Part shown: positions 1-7,667 of the stretch, one piece after another
Numbering within the stretch: position 1 is the first letter of the stretch
Layout: every line of letters begins with the position of its first letter
From: Nostoc sp. UHCC 0702
GTDB lineage: Bacteria > Cyanobacteriota > Cyanobacteriia > Cyanobacteriales > Nostocaceae
NCBI GenBank assembly: GCA_017164015.1
Contig: CP071065.1
Location: forward strand, 7,531,501-7,595,500
DNA length: 64,000 nucleotides
Reading direction: 5' to 3'
Position numbers and translations under genes: made by a program
Notes under the pieces: model-generated
Databases searched by the model: none
The model's input: the letters and a program-made list of their open reading frames with translations, nothing else
Told to the model about the DNA's origin: nothing

Positions 1-633
1 TTAATACTGAGTCAAATCAAAGATAAATTTTGTCAGCGCAGGGATTTCAGTAAATGTGACTTGAGTGGTATTGATTTGGAAGCAGTTGATTTAAGTGGTA
101 TGAACTTGACAGGAGCAGATTTACAAGGGGCAAATTTGTCTGGTTCTGACTTGAGTGGTGCTAACCTGAGTAAGGCAAATTTAATGCAAGCTACTTTGTG
201 CAAAGCTAATTTATATCAAGCTGCTTTGTCAGAAGCCAATTTAATTAATGCTGATTTAACGCGCACAAATTTATGTAGAGCTTTTTTGTGGCGATCGCAA
301 TGTTATGGTATTAAACTTTGGGGAGCTTCTTTGTGTGATGCATATTTAAGTGAAGCAGACCTGAGTGCAGCCATATTAGTTGAAGCATCGTTGATAGAAG
401 CCAACTTAGTCAAAGCAAATCTCGCAGGAGCAAAGCTATGTGGAGCGATACTGCTAGAAGCTAATTTAACTGAAGTAAACTTAACAGGTGCAGATCTCAC
501 ATGGGCAAACTTAACCAAAGCAAACTTAAGTGCAGCCAACCTAAATGAGACAAAAATATTTTATGCTAAACTGCGGGACACTATCATGCCAGATGGCACA
601 ATTCATGACCCCCAAATAGTTATTTTTGAATGA
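1..633 (+). CDS. Pentapeptide-repeat protein, 5' end outside window
   Basis: The reading frame is built almost wholly of A(D/N)LxxA-type pentapeptides (ADLQGANLSGSDLSGANLSK and so on), which fold as a right-handed quadrilateral beta-helix. The frame is open to the first base of the window, and the residues before the TTG at 61 (DFSKC, DLSGI) are already pentapeptides, so TTG 61 is not a convincing start and the gene probably begins upstream. The C-terminal 25 residues lose the repeat. No catalytic domain is visible; the function of such cyanobacterial proteins is mostly unknown. It converges on fraE, with a TTAGGAG repeat between them. Confidence 0.8.
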   Translation, partial: LILSQIKDKFCQRRDFSKCDLSGIDLEAVDLSGMNLTGADLQGANLSGSDLSGANLSKANLMQATLCKANLYQAALSEANLINADLTRTNLCRAFLWRSQCYGIKLWGASLCDAYLSEADLSAAILVEASLIEANLVKANLAGAKLCGAILLEANLTEVNLTGADLTWANLTKANLSAANLNETKIFYAKLRDTIMPDGTIHDPQIVIFE

Positions 634-639
634 GTTAAA

Positions 640-720
640 AGTTAGGAATTAGGAGTTAGGAGTTAGGAGTTTGGAGTTGAGAGTTTGATTTAACTATTAA
701 CTCCTAACTTTTAACTATAA
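640..720. repeat. Short tandem repeat, TTAGGAG units
   Basis: Several imperfect copies of a 7-base unit (ttaggag/tttggag) are followed by an inverted version (taactcctaac). It lies between two converging genes and may form a hairpin acting as a two-way terminator. Confidence 0.6.
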
Positions 721-728
721 ACTTTTAT

Positions 729-1508
729 TTAAAACTCCCGTTTTGAGAAAATGTAAATAGCGATCGCTAACAGCATGACACTGTAAAATAAGCCATAGAC
801 AACATTGGCAATTAGTGCTGTTAAATCAGGCAATGCTTGCAAACCATAAACTGCTTCGTTTTTTAAATCTAGTCGAGATAAATCTGGTATGATGAGATAT
901 AAAATTTGAGCAAATAGTTCTAGAACTCGGTTACTACCCAGACGACCAAATTTTACTAAATCTTGAGTAATGTTCCCCATTAAGTAGACTGCAAAAGTTA
1001 AAGTTATTGCTAATAAAGAACTGGTGAAGACACTAAAGGTAATAGCTACAGCGGCCATTAAAGACAACTGAAAAAATAGAAAGACTGCGGCAATTAAAAT
1101 ACTTGCTGTTTGATGGGGAATCTTACCAAGTTGTAAAAATATTAAATAAATCGTTGTCATCGTCGCAACGAGTACAGCCAGCACTGCTACTAAACCTAAG
1201 AATTTACCTGAAATAATTTCACTGCGACTGACAGGTTTAGCAATTAACACTAAAATAGTGCGTTTCTCAATTTCTTTGTTAACCAGCCCTGTACCAACAA
1301 ATATGGCAATAATCAGAGTAATTACACTCATTGCTGCCATACCAAAGTCTAAAAATATTTTGTTTTCAGTACTGGCTGAAAATTCTGGTAGTACGCGGAT
1401 AGCGATAGTAAGTATAACAGCATAAAAACCGATAATATACAAGATGCGATCGCGTACTACTTCCTGAAATACATTTTTCGCAATTACAAAAATTTTGGTG
1501 ATAGTCAT
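729..1508 (-). CDS. fraE: FraE, ABC-2 type permease-like septal protein
   Basis: This 259-residue membrane protein has about six hydrophobic segments and the N-terminal 'ixKnvfqEvvRDriLYiig' layout of NosY-like ABC-2 permeases. It is the third gene of a run whose sizes and order (183, 355, 259 residues) match fraC-fraD-fraE of Anabaena PCC 7120. There FraE is needed for filament integrity and heterocyst function at the cell-cell septum. No ATPase gene is adjacent. It starts 82 bases after fraD, a gap filled by tandem repeats, so co-transcription is likely but not proven. A generic ABC permease is the alternative; the context makes FraE much more likely. Confidence 0.85.
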   Translation of the reverse strand: MTITKIFVIAKNVFQEVVRDRILYIIGFYAVILTIAIRVLPEFSASTENKIFLDFGMAAMSVITLIIAIFVGTGLVNKEIEKRTILVLIAKPVSRSEIISGKFLGLVAVLAVLVATMTTIYLIFLQLGKIPHQTASILIAAVFLFFQLSLMAAVAITFSVFTSSLLAITLTFAVYLMGNITQDLVKFGRLGSNRVLELFAQILYLIIPDLSRLDLKNEAVYGLQALPDLTALIANVVYGLFYSVMLLAIAIYIFSKREF

Positions 1509-1588
1509 TAGTCAATAGTCAATAGTCAATAGTTATTTCTCCCCATCACCCCATCCCCCTATTTCCCCATCACCCCATCACCCCATCG
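1509..1588. repeat. Tandem repeats inside the fra operon
   Basis: Copies of a 7-base unit (agtcaat) are followed by C-rich units (ccccatca). The tract separates fraD from fraE without an obvious terminator. Confidence 0.65.
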
Positions 1589-1590
1589 CA

Positions 1591-2658
1591 TCACTGCTGC
1601 GGTGGTGACGCCCCACCAATTAATCTATTTAGGCGATCGCAATCGATTTCTGCAACTGTGTTAATATCATCTGATTGACTGATGCGTGTGTTAACGTTTC
1701 TTGGAGATGCTGCAACCGGCTCAATGCGACAAGATTTCTTCAAGTAATATCCCCGTGGGTTAGAACTTGGGCCTAACCAGATACTTAGCAAATCTAATAT
1801 ATATCCTGACTTATTATCTCCTACACGCGCTTCAGCACGCCATAATTCCTTTTCTTCATATTGTCCCAGGTATTTATTTATTACTTGATTACCCAAATTC
1901 CCTACTCGCGTGTTCGCTTCAGACAGCCATTTTTCGACTTCTGACCAAGGTTTTTCAGCTATTTCTTGTTCTACTCTTGGTTGTAATTTATCTAGAATCA
2001 AAAGGCCATTTCTTGGTACTGCTTTTCCATCTTGAGTTATACCAACAAAAGTATTACTTACTGGCTCCTCAATTCTATATACGAAGGTACTACGCTTGAA
2101 ATTATCTGCCAGCAAACTGGGATATTCTTGTAACCAATTATCCATCACGAAATAAAACTGAAGCCAACAACTTAGTACCATGCAACTAGATACTAAAATT
2201 ATGTGTCTTTGGCGAACTTCTGGCTTAGGTATCTGAGCTTTAGAATCAGTACCAGTCCCTTCAAAAAAATCTGGAATGATTGTAATTAGTGCCGAAATTG
2301 TCGGCCAGAGAACGATTGTTCTTGATGTAATTCCATCTTGTTGATTGCCAAAAGCAAAAACACTGATTAAAAATCCAGTTATCACTGCACCCACTGGCAT
2401 AAAAGTACCAGGAACTTTTAAAGGATCTTCAGTGGTATACCAAGCTGTACCAGTAATTAAAAATAACCAACCAAAGAACGCAATGATATCTTGTATATAA
2501 CCTATAGCAAAATATGAAAGAACCCAAGAATATACGCTTAGATAAATAAATGTTTGCCAAGAATATATTTGTTTTGGAATTAATATCTCTCTCAGCCTTT
2601 TATAAACAGCATCAACAATTCCAAATAAACCGAATATATCTTTCAACAATGAACCCAT
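1591..2658 (-). CDS. fraD: FraD, septal junction membrane protein
   Basis: The 355-residue protein has about five hydrophobic segments in its first 180 residues, then a roughly 170-residue polar C-terminal domain that is probably periplasmic. FraD of Anabaena has this same architecture and sits at the septum, where it is part of the septal-junction plug that controls molecular exchange between cells. It lies 56 bases after fraC and before fraE on the same strand. Recognition rests on length, topology and gene order rather than on a catalytic motif. The C-terminal domain resembles no enzyme I know. Confidence 0.85.
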   Translation of the reverse strand: MGSLLKDIFGLFGIVDAVYKRLREILIPKQIYSWQTFIYLSVYSWVLSYFAIGYIQDIIAFFGWLFLITGTAWYTTEDPLKVPGTFMPVGAVITGFLISVFAFGNQQDGITSRTIVLWPTISALITIIPDFFEGTGTDSKAQIPKPEVRQRHIILVSSCMVLSCWLQFYFVMDNWLQEYPSLLADNFKRSTFVYRIEEPVSNTFVGITQDGKAVPRNGLLILDKLQPRVEQEIAEKPWSEVEKWLSEANTRVGNLGNQVINKYLGQYEEKELWRAEARVGDNKSGYILDLLSIWLGPSSNPRGYYLKKSCRIEPVAASPRNVNTRISQSDDINTVAEIDCDRLNRLIGGASPPQQ

Positions 2659-2714
2659 AATTTTACCTCTGAATTGCTCAAGCTATCACGATTTATCTAC
2701 CAGATCAATGATTT

Positions 2715-3266
2715 CTATCTATTACGAATTAGCAAAATTAGAGTAATAGCACTGTAGCTGAGAGCATTTGCGATGAGTGTAGTGGTCACTAAATTTGTAC
2801 TTGCAAATCTCACCCTGCTGGGAACTCGCCAGCGGCGACGTTTATATCTTTGTTGAGTTACTGGTAATTCTTCTTTCTTCTTAAACACATCTTCTTTTAA
2901 GAAAAATACGAAAACTTGTAAAAGAAAGAATTTCATAATCACGGTTGTGAAGAAAATTATCACAGTCGTTACAATTAATAGGCTTTGTGTATTAGGAGAT
3001 TTAAAATTATTGTAAAATACAAAATTAATTAATTCGGACTTCCATAAAATTGGTAATACTGGCTCTAATAAAAAAAATATAGTCCAGCCAAGAGCGCTAG
3101 AAAAATGATTTACAGAAATTGCATAAAAAATACTGGTCTTTTTGTCAAAACTTAGCCTTCTATTAAAAACATAGGCTTCTATAGGAATGGCAACCAGTAA
3201 AAATAAAAAATTAAACAAAATTGCGCCAAGGGGCAAAATTCTGGGAATAGTCAAATCGTCAAACAT
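2715..3266 (-). CDS. fraC: FraC, septal protein for filament integrity
   Basis: This 183-residue protein has an N-terminal membrane segment, further hydrophobic segments near residues 60 and 95, a basic loop (KRRRWRVPSRVR) and a hydrophobic C-terminal segment. Size, topology and first place in the fraC-fraD-fraE order fit FraC of Anabaena PCC 7120, which localises at septa and is required for long filaments and for transfer of small molecules between cells. It is the first gene of the operon, so its promoter should lie in 3267-3450. Confidence 0.85.
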   Translation of the reverse strand: MFDDLTIPRILPLGAILFNFLFLLVAIPIEAYVFNRRLSFDKKTSIFYAISVNHFSSALGWTIFFLLEPVLPILWKSELINFVFYNNFKSPNTQSLLIVTTVIIFFTTVIMKFFLLQVFVFFLKEDVFKKKEELPVTQQRYKRRRWRVPSRVRFASTNLVTTTLIANALSYSAITLILLIRNR

Positions 3267-3699
3267 AAAGGGTCAATGGTAGAGGTAAAGTTTAAAGAGG
3301 AAGGGAAGGTAGTCAATGTCAGGGTTTAACTTTAGAGAGTATAGCTGTGATAATGAGTGTGATGGGGGCATTTATCTCATTTTTCTTGTCGTATACCATC
3401 TTGGTATGCCAGTATACCCCTATTTATCCTGTTAATAGATCTCGTAGACTGCATTGAATTGGGAGCAGGGGGGATGGGGGGATGGGGAGATGGGGAGCGG
3501 GGGAGCAGGGGAGCAGGGGAGCAGGGGGAGAAAATTACAACTGACCACTGACCACTGACCACTGACAACTAACAACTGACCACTGACCACTGACCACTGA
3601 CAACTGACCACTGACTACTAACAACTGACTCAGCACTACTAACAACTGGTACAAGAGGTTAGGTAAGATTGAGAACTTCCACGTTATAGCATTTCGAGA
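3267..3699. other. Intergenic: fra promoter region and tandem repeats
   Basis: No convincing gene is present. A perfect inverted repeat (ATACCA, 3-base gap, TGGTAT) lies at 3393-3407, about 127 bases before the fraC start, and could be an operator. From about 3457 to 3630 are G-rich 8-base units and then many TGACCAC/TGACAAC heptamers. The one long frame here (3377-3568, minus) is a translation of these repeats and is not annotated. Confidence 0.6.
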
Positions 3700-3916
3700 G
3701 TTCACTAACCCCGCCCTAAAAGTGGGGGGATTGTCTAAACCAATTTAGACAACGCAAGAGGTGAATACCACATTGAGACACGGTTTGGTACACACGGCTA
3801 AATACTTCCCTAGTTTAGCCTTCTGTAATCCTGATTGGTTCAGGAGTTGGGTAAAGCTAAGACATCCTAAGCGTGTTGTGGGAAGGGACTTAAACAAGAA
3901 ATTGGGTTATACCAAA
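3700..3916 (+). ncRNA. Candidate omega-RNA (guide RNA scaffold) of IsrB
   Basis: In IscB and IsrB loci the guide RNA scaffold lies directly upstream of the protein gene, with the guide taken from sequence outside the left end. Here the 200 bases before the likely isrB start hold several clean stems: gtctaaa/tttagac (3733-3750), ggctaaa/tttagcc at about 3798-3822 and cctga/tcagg at about 3831-3845. The longer open frame starting at GTG 3761 would translate this segment into residues unlike any IsrB N-terminus. The limits and the existence of the RNA are inference. Confidence 0.55.
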
Positions 3917-5011
3917 ATGCGAGTACCTGTTGTAGACCAAAACCATCAACCACTAATGCCCACAACATCAGCACGGGCAAGAAAGTGGATTGCATCTGGC
4001 AAGGCAGTAAAACGCTGGTCAGATTGTGGACAATTTTATGTCCAACTGACTTGTGATCCATCCGGACGAGCAACCCAAGATATTGTCACTGGGATTGATC
4101 CTGGCAAAAAGTTCTCTGGGATTGGTGTTCAATCCGCCAAATTTACACTGTACACAGATCATTTAATTCTACCGTTTCAAGCAGTACGTGACCGCATGGA
4201 CACAAGACAATTGATGCGGCGTGGACGTAGAGGAAGAAGGATTAACCGCTCATGTGATTTTTCAAAACGCGCACACCGTCAAAAACGTTTTGATAATCGT
4301 CGCCAACGCAAACTTCCACCTTCAATTCGCGCCAATCGTCAACTTGAACTTAGAATTGTTTCTGAGCTTTGTCAAATTTACCCAATCTCAGAAATACGCT
4401 ACGAGTATGTTCGGGCTGATGTTGACTTAACCAGTGGGCGTAAAAAAGCAAAGTCGGGTATTGGTTTCTCACCAGTCATGGTTGGGCAAAAGTGGATGCT
4501 GAGTCAACTAGAAGCCTTTGCACCAGTAGTTAAGGTTGAAGGTTATCAAACTGCATCAACTCGTAAATACTTAGGACTGACTAAGAATAAAGTAAACAAA
4601 TCTAAGGCTGAGTTTAACACTCACGCAGTTGATGGTGTAGCTATTGCGGCAACGGCTTTTGTCGAGTATCGCCAGTACCACACAACAAAAGTTGATGGGG
4701 CTGATTGGTTTGGTAGTGTCACAATTACACCTGCAATATTTAAGGTAATACGTCGTCCTCCTTATTCCCGCCGCCAACTTCACCTGATGGTTCCAACTAA
4801 AGGTGGATTGCGTCGTAAGTATGGCGGTTCTACAACCCGTCACGGTTTACGCAAGGGTGATCTAGTTGATTCGCCCAAGGGAATCGGCTACGTGTCAGGT
4901 GACACCGAAAAACAAGTGTCTGTCAGCGACGCTAACTGGAAACGGTTAGGGCAGATTGCTTCTAGCAAGGTGCGCTTAATTCGTCGTTCTAACGGGTTAA
5001 TCGTTGCCTAG
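3917..5011 (+). CDS. isrB: IsrB, RNA-guided RuvC nickase of a transposon
   Basis: From ATG 3917 the protein is 364 residues and begins with the PLMP domain (PLMP at 12-15) that opens IscB and IsrB proteins. It then has RuvC-I (GIDPG, Asp61), an arginine-rich bridge helix (101-111), RuvC-II (Glu163 in EIRYEYVRAD) and RuvC-III (HAVD, His236 and Asp239). IscB carries an HNH domain between RuvC-II and RuvC-III; here only about 65 residues without HNH motifs lie there, so this is the IsrB type, which nicks DNA using an omega-RNA guide. The frame is open back to GTG 3761, but that extension covers the presumed omega-RNA. All catalytic residues are present, so it looks intact. Confidence 0.88.
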   Translation: MRVPVVDQNHQPLMPTTSARARKWIASGKAVKRWSDCGQFYVQLTCDPSGRATQDIVTGIDPGKKFSGIGVQSAKFTLYTDHLILPFQAVRDRMDTRQLMRRGRRGRRINRSCDFSKRAHRQKRFDNRRQRKLPPSIRANRQLELRIVSELCQIYPISEIRYEYVRADVDLTSGRKKAKSGIGFSPVMVGQKWMLSQLEAFAPVVKVEGYQTASTRKYLGLTKNKVNKSKAEFNTHAVDGVAIAATAFVEYRQYHTTKVDGADWFGSVTITPAIFKVIRRPPYSRRQLHLMVPTKGGLRRKYGGSTTRHGLRKGDLVDSPKGIGYVSGDTEKQVSVSDANWKRLGQIASSKVRLIRRSNGLIVA

Positions 5012-5071
5012 AAGATATGTAAAGCCGCCCGTAGCGCAGCTATTGGGCGGGGTTTCAAACCCATTTTTCTG

Positions 5072-6208
5072 ATGACAAGGAACGGCATCGGTATTCGCAC
5101 AGCACAAGTGCGTTCTGAAAGGCTCACTGGTCAAATTCACGTTTACGATGGTGCGGGAAAAGGCAAATCCCAAGCGGCTTTAGGAGTGGTTTTGCGCTCC
5201 ATTGGCTTGGGGATTAATACTCCCAGCAATTCCAACCGCGTTTTACTGCTACGATTTTTAAAAGGGCCAGAACGTGATTATGACGAAGATGGGGCTATTG
5301 CTGCGTTACAGCGCGGTTTTCCTCATTTAATTGATCAGGTTCGTACTGGGAGAGCAGAATTTTTTGGGCCAGAGGAAATTACTGCTTTCGACCGAGATGA
5401 AGCAGCGCGGGGTTGGGATGTAGCCAAAGGTGCGATCGCCTCTGGTTTGTATTCAGTAGTCGTCTTGGATGAAATTAACCCTGTCCTAGACTTGGGTTTG
5501 CTACCAGTGGATGAGGTGGTGCGGACATTAAAATCCAAACCCCATGAGTTGGAGATTATTGCCACTGGACGCGCCGCACCGCAAAAGTTACTTGATATTG
5601 CGGATTTGCACTCGGAAATGAAACCCCAGCACCACCCAACAGCTAAGGCACTGTTGATTGATGGTATTGAAATTTATACTGGTGCTGGTAAAGGCAAGTC
5701 TACCAGCGCTTTGGGTAAAGCTTTGCAAGCCATTGGTAGGGGAATAAATCATCCGGGTTCTACCCGCGTATTGATTATGCAGTGGCTCAAAGGCGGTAGT
5801 GGGTATACAGAAGATGCAGCGATCGCAGCTTTACAGCAGTCATATCCAGAAGTGGTGGATCATCAACGCTGTGGAAGAGATGCGATCGTCTGGCGCAATT
5901 CCCGCCAAGAATTAGACTACGTAGAAGCGGAACGCGGTTGGGAAATTGCCAAAACTGCGATCGCTTCTGGACTGTACAAAACCATTATTCTCGATGAACT
6001 CAATCCCACCGTTGACTTGGAATTACTTCCTGTAGAACCCATTGTCCAAGCTTTACTTCGCAAACCCCGCGACACGGAAGTTATTATTACTGGTCGTTGC
6101 CAAAATCAACCGGCTTACTTTGATTTGGCTAGCGTTCACTCTGAGGTTTACTGTCACAAACACTATGCTAATCAAGGCGTAGAACTGAAAAGAGGAGTGG
6201 ATTTTTAA
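5072..6208 (+). CDS. cobO: Cob(I)alamin adenosyltransferase-like, tandem duplicated
   Basis: The 378-residue protein has two copies of the CobO/BtuR/CobA P-loop fold. The first P-loop (GAGKGKSQ) is near residue 28 and the second (GAGKGKST) near residue 203. Each copy also has LKG, an AERGWE/AARGWD helix, a VVLDEINP/IILDELNP Walker B region and an ITGR/ATGR strand. A normal enzyme is about 190 residues and transfers adenosyl to corrinoid cobalt in B12 synthesis. Both halves keep the P-loop, so the fusion could act as an internal dimer. The start lies only about ten bases after the end of the IsrB element, so the native promoter may have been displaced. Confidence 0.8.
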   Translation: MTRNGIGIRTAQVRSERLTGQIHVYDGAGKGKSQAALGVVLRSIGLGINTPSNSNRVLLLRFLKGPERDYDEDGAIAALQRGFPHLIDQVRTGRAEFFGPEEITAFDRDEAARGWDVAKGAIASGLYSVVVLDEINPVLDLGLLPVDEVVRTLKSKPHELEIIATGRAAPQKLLDIADLHSEMKPQHHPTAKALLIDGIEIYTGAGKGKSTSALGKALQAIGRGINHPGSTRVLIMQWLKGGSGYTEDAAIAALQQSYPEVVDHQRCGRDAIVWRNSRQELDYVEAERGWEIAKTAIASGLYKTIILDELNPTVDLELLPVEPIVQALLRKPRDTEVIITGRCQNQPAYFDLASVHSEVYCHKHYANQGVELKRGVDF

Positions 6209-6312
6209 ATTTAGTCATTTGTCAGTGGTCAGTGGTCAGTAGTCAGTGGTCAGTGGCAAATGACAACTGACTACTGATATCATGTCCGCTTGATTAGTTC
6301 AGGACTTACGCA
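6209..6312. repeat. GTCAGTG tandem repeats and element end
   Basis: Heptamers of the gtcagtg type are followed by 'gatatcatgtccgc', which resembles one end of the element at 27375-27544. From 6301 'aggacttacgca' matches the terminal repeat of the element at 8141-8328. It looks like debris of two element families. Confidence 0.45.
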
Positions 6313-6450
6313 AAATTATGAAAAAACGTAGACGCGCTAGCGGCTTCCCAAAGGGTACTGCAAAGGAAACAAAGGCATTCCTCTCTTCTGGCTAGTCCAT
6401 AGCCTATTATTAAAAGTAGAAGCTTTTTAGTAAAGATAGTAATTATAAGT

Positions 6451-6744
6451 ATGGATTCTTTTAAAGAAAAGATTTGGGAGAAACTAGAACGTCTTCCAGA
6501 AAATGCACAGCAGGAAGTTCTAGATTTTGTTAAGTTTTTAGAGTGGCGAAAGGACAATAGCCAGGAATATCAGTTATCTGGTGTCACTGGAGAATTAGCT
6601 GAAGAATCTGATACAGGATGGGTAGAGACTGACTTATCAAATTTGGGTAGCTATGAAGCTTATGATTGGCAACCTGGGGAACTCAATCAGGGTTTGCCAG
6701 TTAAGTATGTTCCTGGGATGGGAGTAGTAATTATTGATCAATGA
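6451..6744 (+). CDS. DUF2281-type antitoxin
   Basis: This 97-residue acidic protein starts with a helix of the form 'KLERLPENAQQEVLDFVKFL', the hallmark of DUF2281 antitoxin-like proteins. It is followed by a polar C-terminal half that probably wraps the toxin. Its stop overlaps the start of the next gene (ATGA at 6741-6744), the usual coupling of antitoxin and toxin. The partner is a MazF/PemK-like frame that is now shifted, so the antitoxin may be a survivor of a dead pair. Such antitoxins often repress their own operon. Confidence 0.75.
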   Translation: MDSFKEKIWEKLERLPENAQQEVLDFVKFLEWRKDNSQEYQLSGVTGELAEESDTGWVETDLSNLGSYEAYDWQPGELNQGLPVKYVPGMGVVIIDQ

Positions 6745-7114
6745 CAACTCGTGCTTTACAGTTTGGCGACGTTTTAACAGCAAGTTTTCCTCAACAAAAC
6801 CCTCAAGGTCGTGAACAAGAAGGCTGTAGACCTGCAATTGTTGTAGGGTTCCCAAACCGTTTAGGGATACCACGGTTTTCGTTAATAGTTGTAATTCCCA
6901 TGAAACTGATAGAAGCCAAACATGGGCAATCGCTTCACCAGATTTATATCCACGTTTTGCAGCAGGAGTTGCTGGTTTAAAATCACCATCTATTGCTTTG
7001 TTGGATCAGATCAGAGTTTTAGATGTTAACCGCATTGTCAATTATAGGGGAAGTCTAACACCTGGCGAGTATGAACCTATATTGATTGGACTTCAGCGCA
7101 TAATTAATCTTTGA
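6741..7114 (+). pseudogene. MazF/PemK-like endoribonuclease toxin, frameshifted
   Basis: The first frame reads through a MazF-like N-terminus (FGDVLTASFPQQNPQGREQE, then GCRPAIVVGFPN and FSLIVVIPM) and then runs into non-MazF residues to a stop near 6980. The rest of the family fold continues in another frame from about 6920: WAIASPDLYPRFAAGVAG, SIALLDQIRVLDVNRIV and a closing GLQRIINL before TGA at 7112-7114. One missing or extra base near gccaaacatgg (about 6918-6928) accounts for it. MazF toxins cut mRNA; this one would lack its C-terminal half. A sequencing error is possible because both halves are otherwise well preserved. Confidence 0.8.
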
Positions 7115-7144
7115 TTTTACCAATGCGATCGTTGATGATTTGAG

Positions 7145-7258
7145 GTAGGGTGTGTTATGGCGGAACGCCTAACGCACCACCGCGCCAATCGGTGCGTTAG
7201 GCGCTTTGATAATTTTTCCTCACAATCATATCGAAAATATGCGCCTAACACACCCTAC
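7145..7258. repeat. Palindromic intergenic repeat
   Basis: The outer ends (gtagggtgtgtta and its complement ending at 7258) are inverted. Inside, cgcctaacgcacc (7166-7178) pairs perfectly over 13 bases with 7191-7203. A miniature inverted-repeat element or a strong RNA hairpin is likely; it lies between two converging genes and could end both transcripts. Confidence 0.7.
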
Positions 7259-7300
7259 AGGAATTTTATTTTTACTTTATAAATAACCTCTTACACTGCG

Positions 7301-7651
7301 TTAACCCACACTACTAGCTTCTAATTCACTAGGATGAGTTAAAACCTTGCCTAATGTCTCACTGAAATAAACAACTTGATAATTAGGTGCAAGTTCTGTT
7401 TGCAATTGCTTCCACAACTTAATTCCTTCTTCTTCAAAAGCCTCTTCAGCTTCTGCACTCAAATCTGGGGAGTTTGCGGGATCTTGCCAATTTAATGTTG
7501 CATTGTAATCAGCGGCCCATTTTCTCAAGCGGTCAATACTTTCTTGGCTGAGGGGTAATCTTGCTGGATCAATGTTGCCAATTTTATCAGCATCTGCCCA
7601 CCATAAAGGGTCGCACCCATAATCAGCCATTAGTTTTATCTTTATTGCCAT
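7301..7651 (-). CDS. Hypothetical acidic protein, candidate immunity protein
   Basis: The 116-residue protein is rich in Asp, Glu and Trp (DPLWWADAD, NWQDPANSPD, EAEEAFEEEG) and has no signal peptide or membrane segment. I recognise no enzyme motif. It follows the nuclease-like gene by 16 bases on the same strand, and small acidic proteins in that position often neutralise the toxin. Immunity or antitoxin is therefore the best guess from context; nothing in the sequence alone proves it. Confidence 0.6.
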   Translation of the reverse strand: MAIKIKLMADYGCDPLWWADADKIGNIDPARLPLSQESIDRLRKWAADYNATLNWQDPANSPDLSAEAEEAFEEEGIKLWKQLQTELAPNYQVVYFSETLGKVLTHPSELEASSVG

Positions 7652-7667
7652 AGCTAGTCAGCTAGAA

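Larger units (their letters stand above)
3700..5062 (+). mobile_element. IS605-like element encoding IsrB, no TnpA
   Basis: The element carries one gene, isrB, with structured ends. The left end has an imperfect C/G-rich stem (3709-3728) and a perfect hairpin (gtctaaa-ccaa-tttagac, 3733-3750). The right end has CCGCCC (5025-5030) pairing with GGGCGG (5045-5050), then a perfect palindrome gggtttcaaaccc (5050-5062). Subterminal hairpins are what Y1 transposases of the IS200/IS605 group recognise. No tnpA is present, so the element would need one in trans. Exact boundaries are inferred. Confidence 0.7.

Noticed and set aside
3377..3568. 63-residue frame on the minus strand
   Set aside because: It is a translation of G-rich and TGACCAC tandem repeats; similar frames appear wherever these repeats occur.
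3761..3916. N-terminal extension of IsrB
   Set aside because: Family members begin at the PLMP domain; the extension lies over predicted RNA stems.
5015..5062. Cobalamin riboswitch before cobO
   Set aside because: The stem-loops belong to the IsrB element end; no B12-box was seen.
7145..7258. tRNA-like fold in the palindromic repeat
   Set aside because: The 13-base stem with a 12-base loop does not give a cloverleaf and has no T-loop consensus.
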